Shown here: in pieces, positions 24,107 to 35,612 of the stretch
How the letters are laid out: every line of letters begins with the position of its first letter
Position numbering within the stretch: position 1 is the stretch's first letter
DNA from: Trypanosoma brucei gambiense DAL972
Lineage: Eukaryota > Euglenozoa > Kinetoplastea > Trypanosomatida > Trypanosomatidae
Assembly: GCF_000210295.1 (NCBI RefSeq)
Contig: NC_026744.1
Location: 4,416,617-4,480,616, forward strand
Length of the DNA: 64,000 bases
Direction of reading: 5' to 3'
Notes under the pieces: model-generated
What the model was told of the DNA's origin: nothing
Databases searched by the model: none
Seen by the model: only the letters and a program-made list of their open reading frames with translations
Position numbers and translations under genes: made by a program

Positions 24107-26662
24107 CTATACGTTAGCCTCCAAAGTGTTCTCACTTGAAAGAACGAGACGCACAAATGTTAGGGCTGCACGCAACATACCTGCCGTCACCGCAACGGGC
24201 TCCACAAAACTTAGAGTGGCAGGTCCCTCATTCCAATCCACACTCCCGCAAAACCCACTAGCAACGCGTGATGTTGGCCCCTCACTCTCACTATTGTCGC
24301 TGTCGCTGCTCTCAGTGTCACTTTTGCAGAAGTAGCGACGCTGCGTCTCGCCGTCGTAACTCGTCACATTTATATGGTCATCGTAAAATGCCAAGTCCTC
24401 GCGAATGTAAACATGCAGCGCCGATGCGTTGTGAACCGCCCTCATGGAGGGTCGTGGGTTCTCGCTCCTTCGCCACAACTCATCGCTTTCGAACTGCAGC
24501 CAGGCACGCCTTAGCGGGTAATGATGATCCGTCACGTAACCCACCACACGCCGTGGCAGCTCACACAACGCCTCGCTAAGCACATCCAACACAGCGGCTA
24601 AAACGGGCACATCTCCCGTTAATGGGATAGACGCAGACTGGCATTGACATCCTCCGGCACTAGACCTTAGAGACTCGGCAATGGCCCTCATCTGTCGCGC
24701 CAACGACATTTGAAGGGCACCACCAGCACGTACAAAACCAAGGCCACATTCAGCGGCCCAACCACGGCCAGCAGCCGACGTGTCCACCGCCAACAACACA
24801 CAACCCGCGCACTTCAACAACAAAGCGATGTGGAATCGCTGCAAATGTGAAGATGGACTCACGAGTAACATCGTTCCAACTTCTCCAACAGTGGGGTCGT
24901 GGGGACATGCGGGGGTTGGACTAGAGGTATTCCGATCTATTTTCAAGAGCAGTCCTCTCTTTGCGGAACTGTCCACCCGCTTCGGCCCTGTGAAGGGGAA
25001 ATGAGGGGCAAGTAAGGTTTCAAGATCGCCGTGTGCCACAAAACGGGCGGGAATAATAACGTTAGCGAGGCGGTCTGGAAGCACTAACCTCCCGCGACGC
25101 AATACAGCCACATCGGGGCTCGCGCACATGTCTTCACTAGTGCTGAAAGTATCCCGACGGCACACCTGAAGACGACGGATCATGGCGTCGAAGGCGGTTG
25201 CGTCCACTTCATCAACCATGAAAACTGGGGCAGCACCCGCAACACCATTGTGAGAATTGCGCTCTGCATAATAGCGCACGCCAAACGTCTTCATCACGGG
25301 TGGGGCATGGGAGGGAGTTATGATGACTGACACATCATTGGCCCACGCCCAGTCGTACAGCATTCTTGATGCCTCCAACTGAGCCTTCTGCTGGTCTGCT
25401 GCCGTCCATTCACCCTCAATTTGTCTCGCTCCGCCTTTCGGACGCCCCATTTCCACCTCACCAACCTCGCTTTCGTTACTTCGTGTTGGTGGTGGTGGTG
25501 GTGGCCTTGCATGTAAGAAGTCTAAGAGGCCTCCTTCGTGGTCTATAACGAGGAGCATGACCAAATAACATCGAGCACCACTCGTAGCGCTGTCAGTGCA
25601 TGAACCGTCACAATTACGGCTGCCGCTGCCAATTGTCCCCCGTCCATCCAGTACAAAGTGAGGGGTGTCTGCACCCTGATGAGCATTGAAGGTGGGGGCG
25701 ACAGTCGGTAGGAAAAAGGAACCACAAGGAAAACTCCGCGAGTACGTAAGTGCCGAACCGAGGCACGGAACTAAGCACGTTGCTGGGTCTTCCAGAAGCA
25801 GCCGCGCCCGTGCGGATATCGTTTGAGCAGGCACTGCATTTCTTCCGTGGTGGAAAGGCGTACAGAGAAAGTCCAAAAGAAGCTTCTCAAGCACCAACAA
25901 TGCATCACCTTCAACTTCCGTAGACAAGGTAAAATGAATGCATCCAGCTAGCACGCTCCGTGGCACAGATGTCTTACACCTGTGAGAGGGCACCTGCAGG
26001 TCCCGTAAGGACGCAGTCACTATTCTCTCAATAAAATCCATTGCGCTAACTTCCCCATCCACTGAGATGGGCGACACCGAAATGTCTCGTAACTCCCCAG
26101 GACTAGTTAAGGCACGGAGGATACGTACTATACGCAACCGATTTCTTGTAGCAGACATGGTATCTACCACAGGATAGCGTGCTTCAGAACTTAGTAACTG
26201 CCTCAACAAAGAAGCGCAGAGTACCAGTAACCTCCCGTGACCATCTATAAGCTGCTGTTTACGTTTAAAATCTTTTTTGGAGTGAAGGGCAGAAGGCCCT
26301 GCACCACTTCCCGCGAAGAAGGCGCGACAGAGTTCATAGTACGTAGGAAACTCACTTAGTTTGCACAGCACATCACCCGCCCTTGGGCGCAAAATTATTA
26401 GTTCACCTTCGGCACCAACGGAGAGCGTCAGTTGACCATACGGGCCGATGTGCAACTCCATCGAACATTCCTGAAGTGCGCGCGCAAAAAAAACCATGGA
26501 GGGACGTGAATGATGGACGGCAAACCCCACCGCCTGTACACGCCTTTGCTCCTCGTGGGGATTATTTTGGTGGAACTCGCGTATGGGGTACCCGTATTCA
26601 GTGGTAAAATGATCCCGAGTGTAACTCACAGTGCTATGCATATATTTACCCTTCATTTCCAA
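24107..26662 (-). CDS. Divergent group II chaperonin-like protein, BBS10/BBS12/MKKS type (tentative)
   Basis: The 851-residue product would normally pass as hypothetical, but the landmarks of a CCT-type chaperonin occur in order. ARALQECSMELHIGPYGQL (residues 60-78) matches the helix and GPxG of the equatorial domain; GELIILRPRAGDVLCKL (86-102) sits where CCT has GDVxxTNDGATIL. GHGRLLVLCASLLRQL (141-156) replaces GDGTTSVVxxAxELL. CYLVMLLVIDHEGG (365-378) and ANDVSVIITP (441-450) look like apical-domain strands. TMLLVSPSSH...RAGGALQMSLAR (597-656) parallels the CCT RGA...GGGAxE segment; VLSEALCELPRR (694-705) parallels FAEALxxIPR, and MLRAALTFVRLVL (about 825-837) the C-terminal ATEAAxxIxR helix. 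The ATPase Asp residues (NDGAT, GDGTT) are lost, as expected for BBS chaperonin-like proteins. Long inserts (a Pro-rich one at 386-392, an acidic Ser/Asp one near 780-795) explain the length. Read by eye; no alignment was run. Confidence 0.6.
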   Translation of the reverse strand: MEMKGKYMHSTVSYTRDHFTTEYGYPIREFHQNNPHEEQRRVQAVGFAVHHSRPSMVFFARALQECSMELHIGPYGQLTLSVGAEGELIILRPRAGDVLCKLSEFPTYYELCRAFFAGSGAGPSALHSKKDFKRKQQLIDGHGRLLVLCASLLRQLLSSEARYPVVDTMSATRNRLRIVRILRALTSPGELRDISVSPISVDGEVSAMDFIERIVTASLRDLQVPSHRCKTSVPRSVLAGCIHFTLSTEVEGDALLVLEKLLLDFLCTPFHHGRNAVPAQTISARARLLLEDPATCLVPCLGSALTYSRSFPCGSFFLPTVAPTFNAHQGADTPHFVLDGRGTIGSGSRNCDGSCTDSATSGARCYLVMLLVIDHEGGLLDFLHARPPPPPPTRSNESEVGEVEMGRPKGGARQIEGEWTAADQQKAQLEASRMLYDWAWANDVSVIITPSHAPPVMKTFGVRYYAERNSHNGVAGAAPVFMVDEVDATAFDAMIRRLQVCRRDTFSTSEDMCASPDVAVLRRGRLVLPDRLANVIIPARFVAHGDLETLLAPHFPFTGPKRVDSSAKRGLLLKIDRNTSSPTPACPHDPTVGEVGTMLLVSPSSHLQRFHIALLLKCAGCVLLAVDTSAAGRGWAAECGLGFVRAGGALQMSLARQMRAIAESLRSSAGGCQCQSASIPLTGDVPVLAAVLDVLSEALCELPRRVVGYVTDHHYPLRRAWLQFESDELWRRSENPRPSMRAVHNASALHVYIREDLAFYDDHINVTSYDGETQRRYFCKSDTESSDSDNSESEGPTSRVASGFCGSVDWNEGPATLSFVEPVAVTAGMLRAALTFVRLVLSSENTLEANV

Positions 26663-28045
26663 TGTTGCTACCGTCCCTCCAACCTCGGCTTTTTGAGGTG
26701 GGAAAAAAGCTTCGTATGTACTGAGAGTTTAATTTTACATCAATATGCTGCTTTAAAAGCGGATCTAGAGTAAGATTGGGGCGATAACCGACCGATGGAG
26801 AAAAAGAAAAAGAAAGACAATGGGGCTATCGGCGCTCTCACGTTACTGTCTTGTTTAGGAAATAGCAACAAAATAAAAATTAAGAGAAAGAAGGTGTGGG
26901 AGATTAGTGTAAATGATCAACTAACACTTTTTTTTCTTTTTGCAAATGCAACTAGTGGTAAAAGCGCTGAATATTAAAGATGACCTAAGAATAGAGAGAA
27001 GGGAAGGGAAGGGGAACTGAAGGTAGTGGGGCGGAAAGAACACATTAAAACAGATTTCCCCCATATCGCAACGAAAGAAGGGCAAGAAAAAGGGGGAAAA
27101 AAAAAGATGTTGACACTACGAGGAATGGCACGTGAACCAAAAGGTTGACGGGAGAAAGCAAAGTAGTGAGCACGTAAGAGCGTGATTTGCAAAGGCAAAT
27201 ATTATATAATGTATCACAAAAACGGGGAAAGCAAAGCAAAAGTAACAGTAACAGTAACAGCGAAAGACAACATACACTCGGATAAATAATCCTCCTTTCT
27301 CTCAGATGTTGTTGTTTCCTTCACGTGTTCTCAGTCAATCAAACATTCTCCTCAGTGGCAAACACTCATCCCTTCTCCCCACCTTTTTTACTACACCCAA
27401 AGGTATAGTCATCCACTCATGTGAGCCGCCAACACCTCCCATACACACACTTTACAAACACACATAAGCACAAAGCTGAAACGAAGGCAGAAATGGATAT
27501 GAAAAGATCAAAAAAAAAAACGGCCACTGCAGATGCCGTGCTCGCGCTCGTACTGGCATTTCCACGTGTGGCGGCGAGAAACATGAAGAAACGCGGTTGC
27601 AACAAAAAAGAGCTGATCAGAAACAACCAGGTAGGAGATGGTAAATGGTGCGCAACGACAATCGGGTGCAATCGATTTGAAACGGCCCTCCTCCACTGCG
27701 TAAAGAGGGGAGCTTACGGTATTCGCAGGTGCACGAAACAAAAAATAAAAGTGCTCACTCAAAGCGAGACAAGCAGTTAATATAAGTAGACTAGCGGTGA
27801 AAAAAAAACAACAACAACAACAAAAATCAACGGATAGTCCACTCATCAGCACCCCTTTCGCATAATTTCCTTCACCCGTATCTTTTAATTACATTGCGTC
27901 AGTTTACGCAAGCGCGCCGCATGCGCAAAGTTTCACACAGCTTCACAGAAGCGCAGATTCCCCTTCCATTACCTGCTGCTTCCCACCCACCTCACACACA
28001 CTACCAGTCAGCCCTGGTTTCAGTCCTTTTATTATGTCACTCCTC
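26663..28045. other. Spacer between chaperonin-like gene and DYNC2LI1
   Basis: About 1.4 kb without a credible gene. It contains the 5' flank of the chaperonin-like gene (a purine-rich + strand at about 26795-27100, pyrimidine-rich in sense) and the 3' flank of DYNC2LI1. The 119-codon + strand frame at 27421-27780 lacks any family features. Confidence 0.6.
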
Positions 28046-29302
28046 TTATTTGTCACCCTTGTCCCGTCTCGCCGCACTCTTGCGGTACTGTTCAAGCTCC
28101 TCATCCTTCTGCCTTCGGATCGTGTCTATTGTCGGCTCACCAAACCCACCCTCTCCCATATCATACAATCGCTTAAGCATTGCGTCACTCTGCGCACGCC
28201 CGCCACCAGCCTTCGGAGGGAACATCGCATCCAACGGTACCTTCCAGCGGTCGAGCTCGGAATCGCCAGTTGATTGCGTGACCGGTCCTCCACTCGGGCC
28301 GTCGCACAGTGGCGGGTCCCCGATGTCGACAAACGTGTCGTTCTCAGGCATAATAAGAATTGTACCACGTTCTACGTCCAACTCCACCTGTCGGGCGTCA
28401 AAGGGTGTAAGGAAGAGAAGATGATTAAGAAGCAACCGCAGCTTCGCGGAGTCTGCATCACTGGAGAAGACGAGGTAAGCACCATAGAGGTGTGCGATAA
28501 AGCGAAGGCAGCGAGTGAGAGTCTTCATTTGCTCCATCGGTCCCGGGAAGGCGTCGACCTTGTTGCACACAATCACTGTTGGCAGGCCGGAGAGACGAAC
28601 GCGCTTCAGATCGGGGTGTCCCTCACCCAACGCCCGTTGCGCTCGGGCGTGGAGTTTATCGGGGGTGTTGGATCCCTTCGCCCGCATTTTTTGCAGTATC
28701 TCATTGGCTCGACGGTCAACACGCTTCAACCAATACGCAAGCGTGTCCCACATGGACGAGGGATCCGAAAAATCCACAACGATAGCGATGTGCATTAAGT
28801 GAACGTTCTCAGGTGTGATAACCACCTCACATAACTGTGACAGCTCCATCCCCTGCGCAAGCTCCCAGAAGTGCACAGTCTGCGAAACGTGGCGGTCGCT
28901 GCGCGTCGTATATTGATAGTCCAGTGCCGTTGTTGGTTTCACTTTAGTCTTGCCCTTACCTGATGTATTTCCCCCCGCGCCAATTGCGGAACACACTCGC
29001 TGAATAACGCTAGTTTTTCCCGCCCCGGAGCAACCAACAACGAATAGGTTCGCCTCGCTCTGCGGAAGATTATTCTCTTTTGTATTTAGTGCAATATTCT
29101 GCCACAAGTCCTTTGTTGGATCCACGACGATTTGTGGTGCAGCGGGGGCTGGAGGGGCGGCTGAATCGGCGGGAGCCACATCTGCTGCTGGTGGAGGTTT
29201 GCCATCTGCTGCTCCCGCGTCCGGAGGCATCCCGTTGGGTGCTGGTGGAGGTGGCACTTCAGTTCGCGCAGCTCCTCCAGCGGCACCGCCTTGCATACTC
29301 AT
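28046..29302 (-). CDS. DYNC2LI1: Cytoplasmic dynein 2 light intermediate chain (D2LIC)
   Basis: This subunit stabilises the dynein-2 motor that drives retrograde intraflagellar transport. The 418-residue product has a Pro/Ala-rich N-terminus (about 16-57), then a Ras-like fold with P-loop GCSGAGKT (90-97). ALDYQYTTR (126-134) and VHFWELAQGMELSQL (143-157) are the characteristic LIC2 segments, the latter replacing the usual DxxG, and CNKVD (near 250) is an NKxD guanine-specificity motif. The charged C-terminal tail (EELEQYRKSAARRDKGDK) is typical for the family. Length fits (human about 350). The first 121 codons are repeated identically after the N gap at 30793-30892. Confidence 0.88.
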   Translation of the reverse strand: MSMQGGAAGGAARTEVPPPPAPNGMPPDAGAADGKPPPAADVAPADSAAPPAPAAPQIVVDPTKDLWQNIALNTKENNLPQSEANLFVVGCSGAGKTSVIQRVCSAIGAGGNTSGKGKTKVKPTTALDYQYTTRSDRHVSQTVHFWELAQGMELSQLCEVVITPENVHLMHIAIVVDFSDPSSMWDTLAYWLKRVDRRANEILQKMRAKGSNTPDKLHARAQRALGEGHPDLKRVRLSGLPTVIVCNKVDAFPGPMEQMKTLTRCLRFIAHLYGAYLVFSSDADSAKLRLLLNHLLFLTPFDARQVELDVERGTILIMPENDTFVDIGDPPLCDGPSGGPVTQSTGDSELDRWKVPLDAMFPPKAGGGRAQSDAMLKRLYDMGEGGFGEPTIDTIRRQKDEELEQYRKSAARRDKGDK

Positions 29303-30785
29303 TCAACTCGTGCCCTACACAATTCCGCGTACTTCGCTGACAAGTTATTAGGAGTAAATTAACTACACCTTCGCTCTTTGGCTCAGTGATGCCAATACTT
29401 CGCCCACTTCCCTTCGCCCAGTATTCTCCACGCTCTATCCCTTTTTTTCTTCCTTATTTCTTTTTTTTTTTAAATGGCGATGAGGTGGTGTTGTTTTCGA
29501 ATTCCTCCTTTTCCTTTTTTTTTTAATTATTTACTTCGCCTCTCCACTGCCCTCTGACCCCTTTTGTATTCCTCTTCTCCGCGATATTTCCCTGAAGGCA
29601 ACCGTCTCGTCCTTTTCGCTTTAAAGAAGCGCTTTTCCCTTTTCTTTTTTTTCTTTTCTATTTCCTCTGGCCCTTTGTTTCCGCCTTCCGTCAAGTGGGA
29701 AGAGGACAATACTTTTCCAGAGGAAAACAACTTCCACAAGTATTATATAATCAGCTAAATATATCTATCTTTATTGAGCAGGCGTGTCCGCAGCGGGTAG
29801 AGCAGACGCTACAAGAGCGTTCTGTCACAATATCGCAATCACTATATATAAATATAAATATAAATATATATACCCTTAAACTTTGCCGCTGTAAACGTAG
29901 CAGTCAGTGTTGCTGCTTCTATTACTAATATTGCTCTTGCCTCGACCGGCTCTCAGTAAGTTATAACAAATGATAGTTTTTTTTTTCTTTTGCGGTAGCC
30001 GTAGTTTGTTGTTTGGCTCCTCCCTCCCACACACAGTGGGTAATTGAGGTAAATAAACAAAAAAGTTCCAAAAAGGAGAAGAGAAAAAAAAAGAGAAAAA
30101 AAGAAAGAATAATTAGTCGAAACCACCCCAAGTACTGCAACAATAAGCTGGCACAAAGGAAAAAAGAATACACATACATGACAACACATGATGAAAGAAA
30201 AAAAAACAGCAGAATAAAGAATGGTAAGCAGCATCTAGCTTCACACTGTCGCACACAGGCACGGGCCAGTTCGGGAATAACATTAAAGAGAAACACACAC
30301 ATATACATATATACACATGCATATATATTTATTTATTTATGTATTTATTTATACTTATTTATATATTGTGACATATAAAAGAACAAGGAAAATATAAACG
30401 CTTAAAACAGCCCGCAGGAGTGTCCTTCACCCCCTCCCCCTTCCATCACATTTCAACCATTCAAAACCCTGGAAGTCTCAACTTTCCCTCTACTTCCCTC
30501 TTCAACGCAACCATAACATTAATAAATAAATAAATTAATTAAAACAACCGAAGCACTTAAAATCAAATGTCCTCCACTTCACATAAAACCTTCTCCTTCC
30601 CGTTTTGTTTCTCACAGCTGATTGGCATGCAGTTGAAAGGGGGGATTTTTTTTTTTTTGGAGGGAGGGGGGGATGTTAATCTTTCAATAAATTTGAAGAA
30701 AGAAAAAAAGGAAAAGGAAATGAAAGCCGCGTGCATCGCCTCAACATATAAATGAATTAAAGTGGAAGGGCAGAAAAAAAAAAAA
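28940..30785. repeat. Direct duplication, left copy (flanking assembly gap)
   Basis: This stretch recurs at 30893-32744 with about 99% identity: scattered single-base differences and small indels in homopolymers and TATG/TTTA repeats, but no change in the shared coding part. It covers the first 121 codons of DYNC2LI1 and about 1.5 kb upstream. The copy ends at an A-run just before the N gap. Confidence 0.93.
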
Positions 30786-30792
30786 GGGACGT
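29303..30792. other. 5' flank of DYNC2LI1, left copy
   Basis: No gene is seen. It contains a T-rich block at about 29440-29525, a TAAATA repeat at about 29845-29870, A-rich tracts at 30060-30110 (pyrimidine tracts in sense) and TTTA repeats at about 30325-30365. Confidence 0.6.
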
Positions 30793-30892
30793 NNNNNNNN
30801 NNNNNNNNNNNNNNNNNNNNNNNNNNNNNNNNNNNNNNNNNNNNNNNNNNNNNNNNNNNNNNNNNNNNNNNNNNNNNNNNNNNNNNNNNNNN
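30793..30892. other. Assembly gap, 100 N
   Basis: Exactly 100 undetermined bases, the conventional filler for a gap of unknown size. The sequence after the gap restarts at the equivalent of 28940, before the gap, so the contig ends overlap instead of being separated. Confidence 0.97.
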
Positions 30893-31255
30893 CACTTTAG
30901 TCTTGCCCTTACCTGATGTATTTCCCCCCGCGCCAATTGCGGAACACACTCGCTGAATAACGCTAGTTTTTCCCGCCCCGGAGCAACCAACAACGAATAG
31001 GTTCGCCTCGCTCTGCGGAAGATTATTCTCTTTTGTATTTAGTGCAATATTCTGCCACAAGTCCTTTGTTGGATCCACGACGATTTGTGGTGCAGCGGGG
31101 GCTGGAGGGGCGGCTGAATCGGCGGGAGCCACATCTGCTGCTGGTGGAGGTTTGCCATCTGCTGCTCCCGCGTCCGGAGGCATCCCGTTGGGTGCTGGTG
31201 GAGGTGGCACTTCAGTTCGCGCAGCTCCTCCAGCGGCACCGCCTTGCATACTCAT
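30893..31255 (-). pseudogene. DYNC2LI1: Partial second copy of DYNC2LI1, cut by the gap
   Basis: The first 121 codons of the dynein-2 light intermediate chain are present, including the P-loop, identical in protein to the complete gene at 28046-29302. The reading frame then runs into the N gap. It is most likely an assembly duplicate of the same gene (the other allele or an unmerged contig end) and not a second functional gene. A genuine tandem paralogue with its 3' part missing from the assembly is the alternative. Confidence 0.85.
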
Positions 31256-32744
31256 TCAACTCGTGCCCTACACAATTCCGCGTACTTCGCTGACAAGTTA
31301 TTAGGAGTAAATTAACTACACCTTCGCTCTTTGGCTCAGTGATGCCAATATTTCGCCCACTTCCCTCGCCCAGTATTCTCCACGCTCTATCCCTTTTTTT
31401 TTCTTCCTTATTTCTTTTTTAAAAATGGCGATGAGGTGATGTTGCTTTCGAATTCCTCCTTTTCCTTTTTCTTTTTAATTATTTACTTCGCCTCTCCACT
31501 GCCCTCTGACCCCTTTTGTATTCCTCTTCTCCGCGATATTTCCCTGAAGGCAACCGTCTCGTCCTTTTCGCTTTAAAGAAGGGCTTTTCCCTTTTCTTTT
31601 TTTTCTTTTCTATTTCCTCTGGCCCTTTGTTTCCGCCTTCCGTCAAGTGGGAAGAGGACAATACTTTTCCAGAGGAAAACAACTTCCACGAGTATTGTAT
31701 AATCAGCTAAATATATCTATCTTTATTGAGCAGGCGTGTCCGCAGCGGGTAGAGCAGACGCTACAAGGGCGTTCTGTCACAATATCGCAGTCACTATATA
31801 TAAATATAAATATAAATATATATACCCTTAAACTTTGCTGCTGTAAACGTAGCAGTCAGTGTTGCTGCTTCTATTACTAATATTGCTCTTGCCTCGACCG
31901 GCTCTCAGTGAGTTATAACAAATGATAGTTTTTTTTTTCTTTTGCGGTAGCCGTAGTTTGTTGTTTGGCTCCTCCCTCCCACACACAGTGGGTAATTGAG
32001 GTAAATAAACAAAAAAGTTCCAAAAAGGAGAAGAGAAAAAAGAGAAAAAAAGAAAGAATAATTAGTCGAAACCACCCCAAGTACTGCAACAATAAGCTGG
32101 CACAAAGGAAAAAAGAATACACATACATGACAACACATGATGAAAGAAAAAAAAAAACAGCAGAATAAAGAATGGTAAGCAGCATCTAGCTTCACACTGT
32201 CGCACACAGGCACGGGCCAGTTCGGGAATAACATTAAAGAGAAACACACACATATACATATATACACATGCATATATATTTATTTATTTATGTATGTATG
32301 TATTTATTTATACTTATTTATATATTGTGACATATAAAAGAACAAGGAAAATATAAACGCTTAAAACAGCCCGCAGGAGTGTCCTTCACCCCCTCCCCCT
32401 TCCATCACATTTCAACCATTCAAAACCCTGGAAGTCTCAACTTTCCCTCTACTTCCCTCTTCAACGCAACCATAACATTAATAAATAAATAAATTAATTA
32501 AAACAACCGAAGCACTTAAAATAAAATGTCCTCCACTTCACATAAAACCTTCTCCTTCCCGTTTTGTTTCTCACAGCTGATTGGCATGCAGTTGAAAGGG
32601 GGGATTTTTTTTTTTTTGGAGGGAGGGGGGGATGTTAATCTTTCAATAAATTTGAAGAAAGAAAAAAAGGAAAAGGAAATGAAAGCCGCGTGCATCGCCT
32701 CAACATATAAATTGAATTAAAGTGGAAGGGCAGAAAAAAAAAAA
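30893..32744. repeat. Direct duplication, right copy (flanking assembly gap)
   Basis: Mirror of 28940-30785. The copies diverge after the A-run at about 32734-32744, where this copy continues into a (GAAGA)n purine repeat and then unique sequence. The purine repeat is a likely reason for an assembly break. Confidence 0.93.
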
Positions 32745-35612
32745 GAAGAGAAGAGAAGAGAAGAGATAAGAAACCATCCCATTAGTTCGTTTTGTCCTTT
32801 ATTTACTCCCGTTTTGAAACAAAAATAGAAATTATTTAAAATATTTAAATACCTACTCCGTTTCTTTTCCGTATGTTTATATATCCTTAACTTGAGTTGT
32901 TTTTTTTTGCCCCTTTCCCCCCCTTTTTTTTTCTCACAGCTGCATTAAAGTTCACATCCCTTCCCTCTTTCTTCGGTTCTTCAGTCTCTTTTTTTTTAAT
33001 TTTTTGTAATTTTTCATATCATATCTGTAATCACTAACGCATGGCATAAAAGTGGGAACAAGGTGTAGCGGAAAATGTTTAAACACAAAAACAGATTAAA
33101 TAAAAGATGGTAAATGTCAGAGAACTTTGGAGCGCAGGAGCATTTTTCCTTTTTTTTTTTTTGAAATGATCAAAGTAACAATTTAAGTGTGAGAAAGAAA
33201 AAAACAAAAAACCGAGAAACCAAACAAAATGAATATATAAACATATATATATATATATATTCTTAAATATTTATATAAGTCATGCCTGGTGTGAACAAGC
33301 GAATTTTTATGAAACAATGGGGAAAAGACATGAGGCCCCAACAACGAATAAATATATAAATATAAGGAGTACAAAAATACAAATCGAAAAGAGATTAAAC
33401 GCGCGCAAAGAAAAAAAAAAGAGGAGAAAACAAACATGTTTTTTTTTCTTCTTTTCGGCTCCGAATGTGCAAATAAGCCATTACCTGAAAATGAATGAAC
33501 GAATGAGCACAGGAGGTGAACAAACACCCGTCAAGGTGAAAGTAAAATGAATTACTGAGAATCGGTGGAAAATATGTAAAATAATAATAATAATAATGGC
33601 AACAATGAAAATAACAACAATTAATAATAATTAATAAAGAAAACATGCATGAGTACATGGAAACAACACGCCACAACCAAAAAGTTTGTTTGAAAAGTAA
33701 AAATTCTTGGAATCTTCATCCCTCTTTCGCATGTCTTTCCATCCACTCCATCATTTGTCTCGTGTTGTTTTTATTTCTTGTTTTCTTTAATTTCTTTTTC
33801 TTTTGGCATTCGATGCGCGAGAACACTTATATAATTAATAATAATAATAATTATTATTATTATTTTCACATTTTCTCTCCCCCGCCCTTTTACCCCATCT
33901 TATTTTATGTACATTTCCGCCCTCCGCAACATCAGGCAACTGGCGCCGCTGCTGTGCCCTCATATTTCTTTTGTTTTTTTTTGCTCTTTTGTTTTTTTTT
34001 GTTATTGTAGGTCGTGTCGCATCATAACTTTTTTGACTGATCTCACCTTCTTTTTTTTCTCCCCCCCACTTTTCTTTGCTAAAGTTAATTTACTAATTGT
34101 CATTATTATTATTATTATTACCTTTCTCTTTCTTAAAAAAAAAAAAAAACATGCCTCCCACCAACACACATACACACACATTTTGTTTTGTTTTGCTGCA
34201 TTAAATATTTCGTACGGCCATCGCTCGCTCTTCACTCATTTCATCCCTGAGTCAGTAAATTCGTTTTTTTTATACTATTCTTAGCTTTTTTTTATTATTA
34301 CCTTATTTTTTTATTTTTCTCATTTTTTCATACTTACTTACATTTTTTGGGAATTTCTTTTTTCCTTCCTTTTTTCCCTTTTCCTTCGGTTTTTTGGTTT
34401 TTTTTTTTGAATCTTTAGATCTCCCTTTCCTCCCCTCCCTTTCCCATTGGAAATTACGGGGCATCCAACAGGTTCAATAAAAAGGGGGAAAAGAAAGGAA
34501 GGCAGAAGGAACCTACATAAAATACGCACAAAACTAAACTACAAAAAAAAAAGTAATAATAATAATAATAATAACCCAGCACATGCCTAAACATGGACTT
34601 CCATTATCTTAAATGCATAGGTGCATATATATGTATATATATATATATATATTTTTTTATATATGTGTGTGTATTTATATATGTATGTAAACATGTGCGT
34701 ACGATTAGGTAATATGGGCGCTACGTATTCTTAATGCATTTGCACATCCATTTTCCCTTAATCGCTCAAACATCTTCCAAATAGTCAGAGACCATAAATT
34801 ACAGCACTACAAATGTTTTTTTTTCCCTTCCACGTGCGCCACTCTGGTAAATGGGAAACACGAAGAAAAGAAAAAAAGAGGAAAAAAAGAAAAAGAAAAA
34901 AGAAAAGAAAAAAGAAAAGCACCGCCGATGTAAAATAATAATACTTTTCCCTCCGTTTTGTTGTTTTTTGTTGTTGTTCAAACCAACATATTATATGAAA
35001 AGCCTCATCGCTTGGAACTCGGCAGCACACCAACAACTCCTAACCGATTAATCAAAAACAAAAATAAAAATAAAGAGGAAACAGGAGGCCCAGAACCGAA
35101 CAGACGGATTACAGATGAATACACCAAAGGGATTGTGTGGTAAGTTTTTTTTTTCTCTCTTCTTTTAAAAGAAATAAAAATATAAAAATAAAAATCAAGA
35201 GCACTTAAACAAAAAGAAAAAAGAAAACAAAGAACTCATGTATCTTTTCATATATTTGTTAATATAAGTCGTTTCGCACTACACAACGGTTCACTATAAT
35301 CAAAATAAGCTGAAATAACCACCTCGAAGAGGAGGTGAGGTGAAGAAGAAAATAAAAAAAAACACCACGAAACAAAGAACGGAAGAGAAAAAAAATTACG
35401 CGCGCATAGAATAAAGACAAAGAGACAAAGATAAAATAAAATAAATGTAAAGAAACAAATAAAAAAGCAATAAAGGCTAGCAGTAATGGCAAGGAGGCCA
35501 AAAAAAAAAACACGGAAAATAAAAAGAAAACAGACCTAACCCCATTCCTCGCCTCATTTCCAAAGACAATCATAAAATATCATCCGAAAAACAATCTCCA
35601 ACAAACCCCTCA
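31256..35612. other. Long gene-free spacer right of the DYNC2LI1 copy
   Basis: About 4.4 kb with no credible gene. The first 1.5 kb is the duplicated 5' flank. The rest is AT-rich low-complexity DNA with (TA)n at about 33244-33260 and 34640-34652, AAT/ATT blocks at about 33582-33596, 33837-33864 and 34100-34120, and a long purine block at 34860-34920. The 35060-35580 stretch is A-rich on + and is the 3' flank of the next gene. Confidence 0.6.
33837..33864. repeat. AAT/ATT palindrome
   Basis: A run of AAT units meets a run of ATT units, giving a perfect inverted repeat with 14-base arms and no loop. Such a sequence can form a hairpin or cruciform but also arises easily from triplet repeats. 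Confidence 0.85.

Noticed and set aside
30793..30892. Reading frame running through the N gap that fuses DYNC2LI1 with spacer sequence
   Set aside because: Artefact of translating N; the residues beyond the gap come from spacer DNA.
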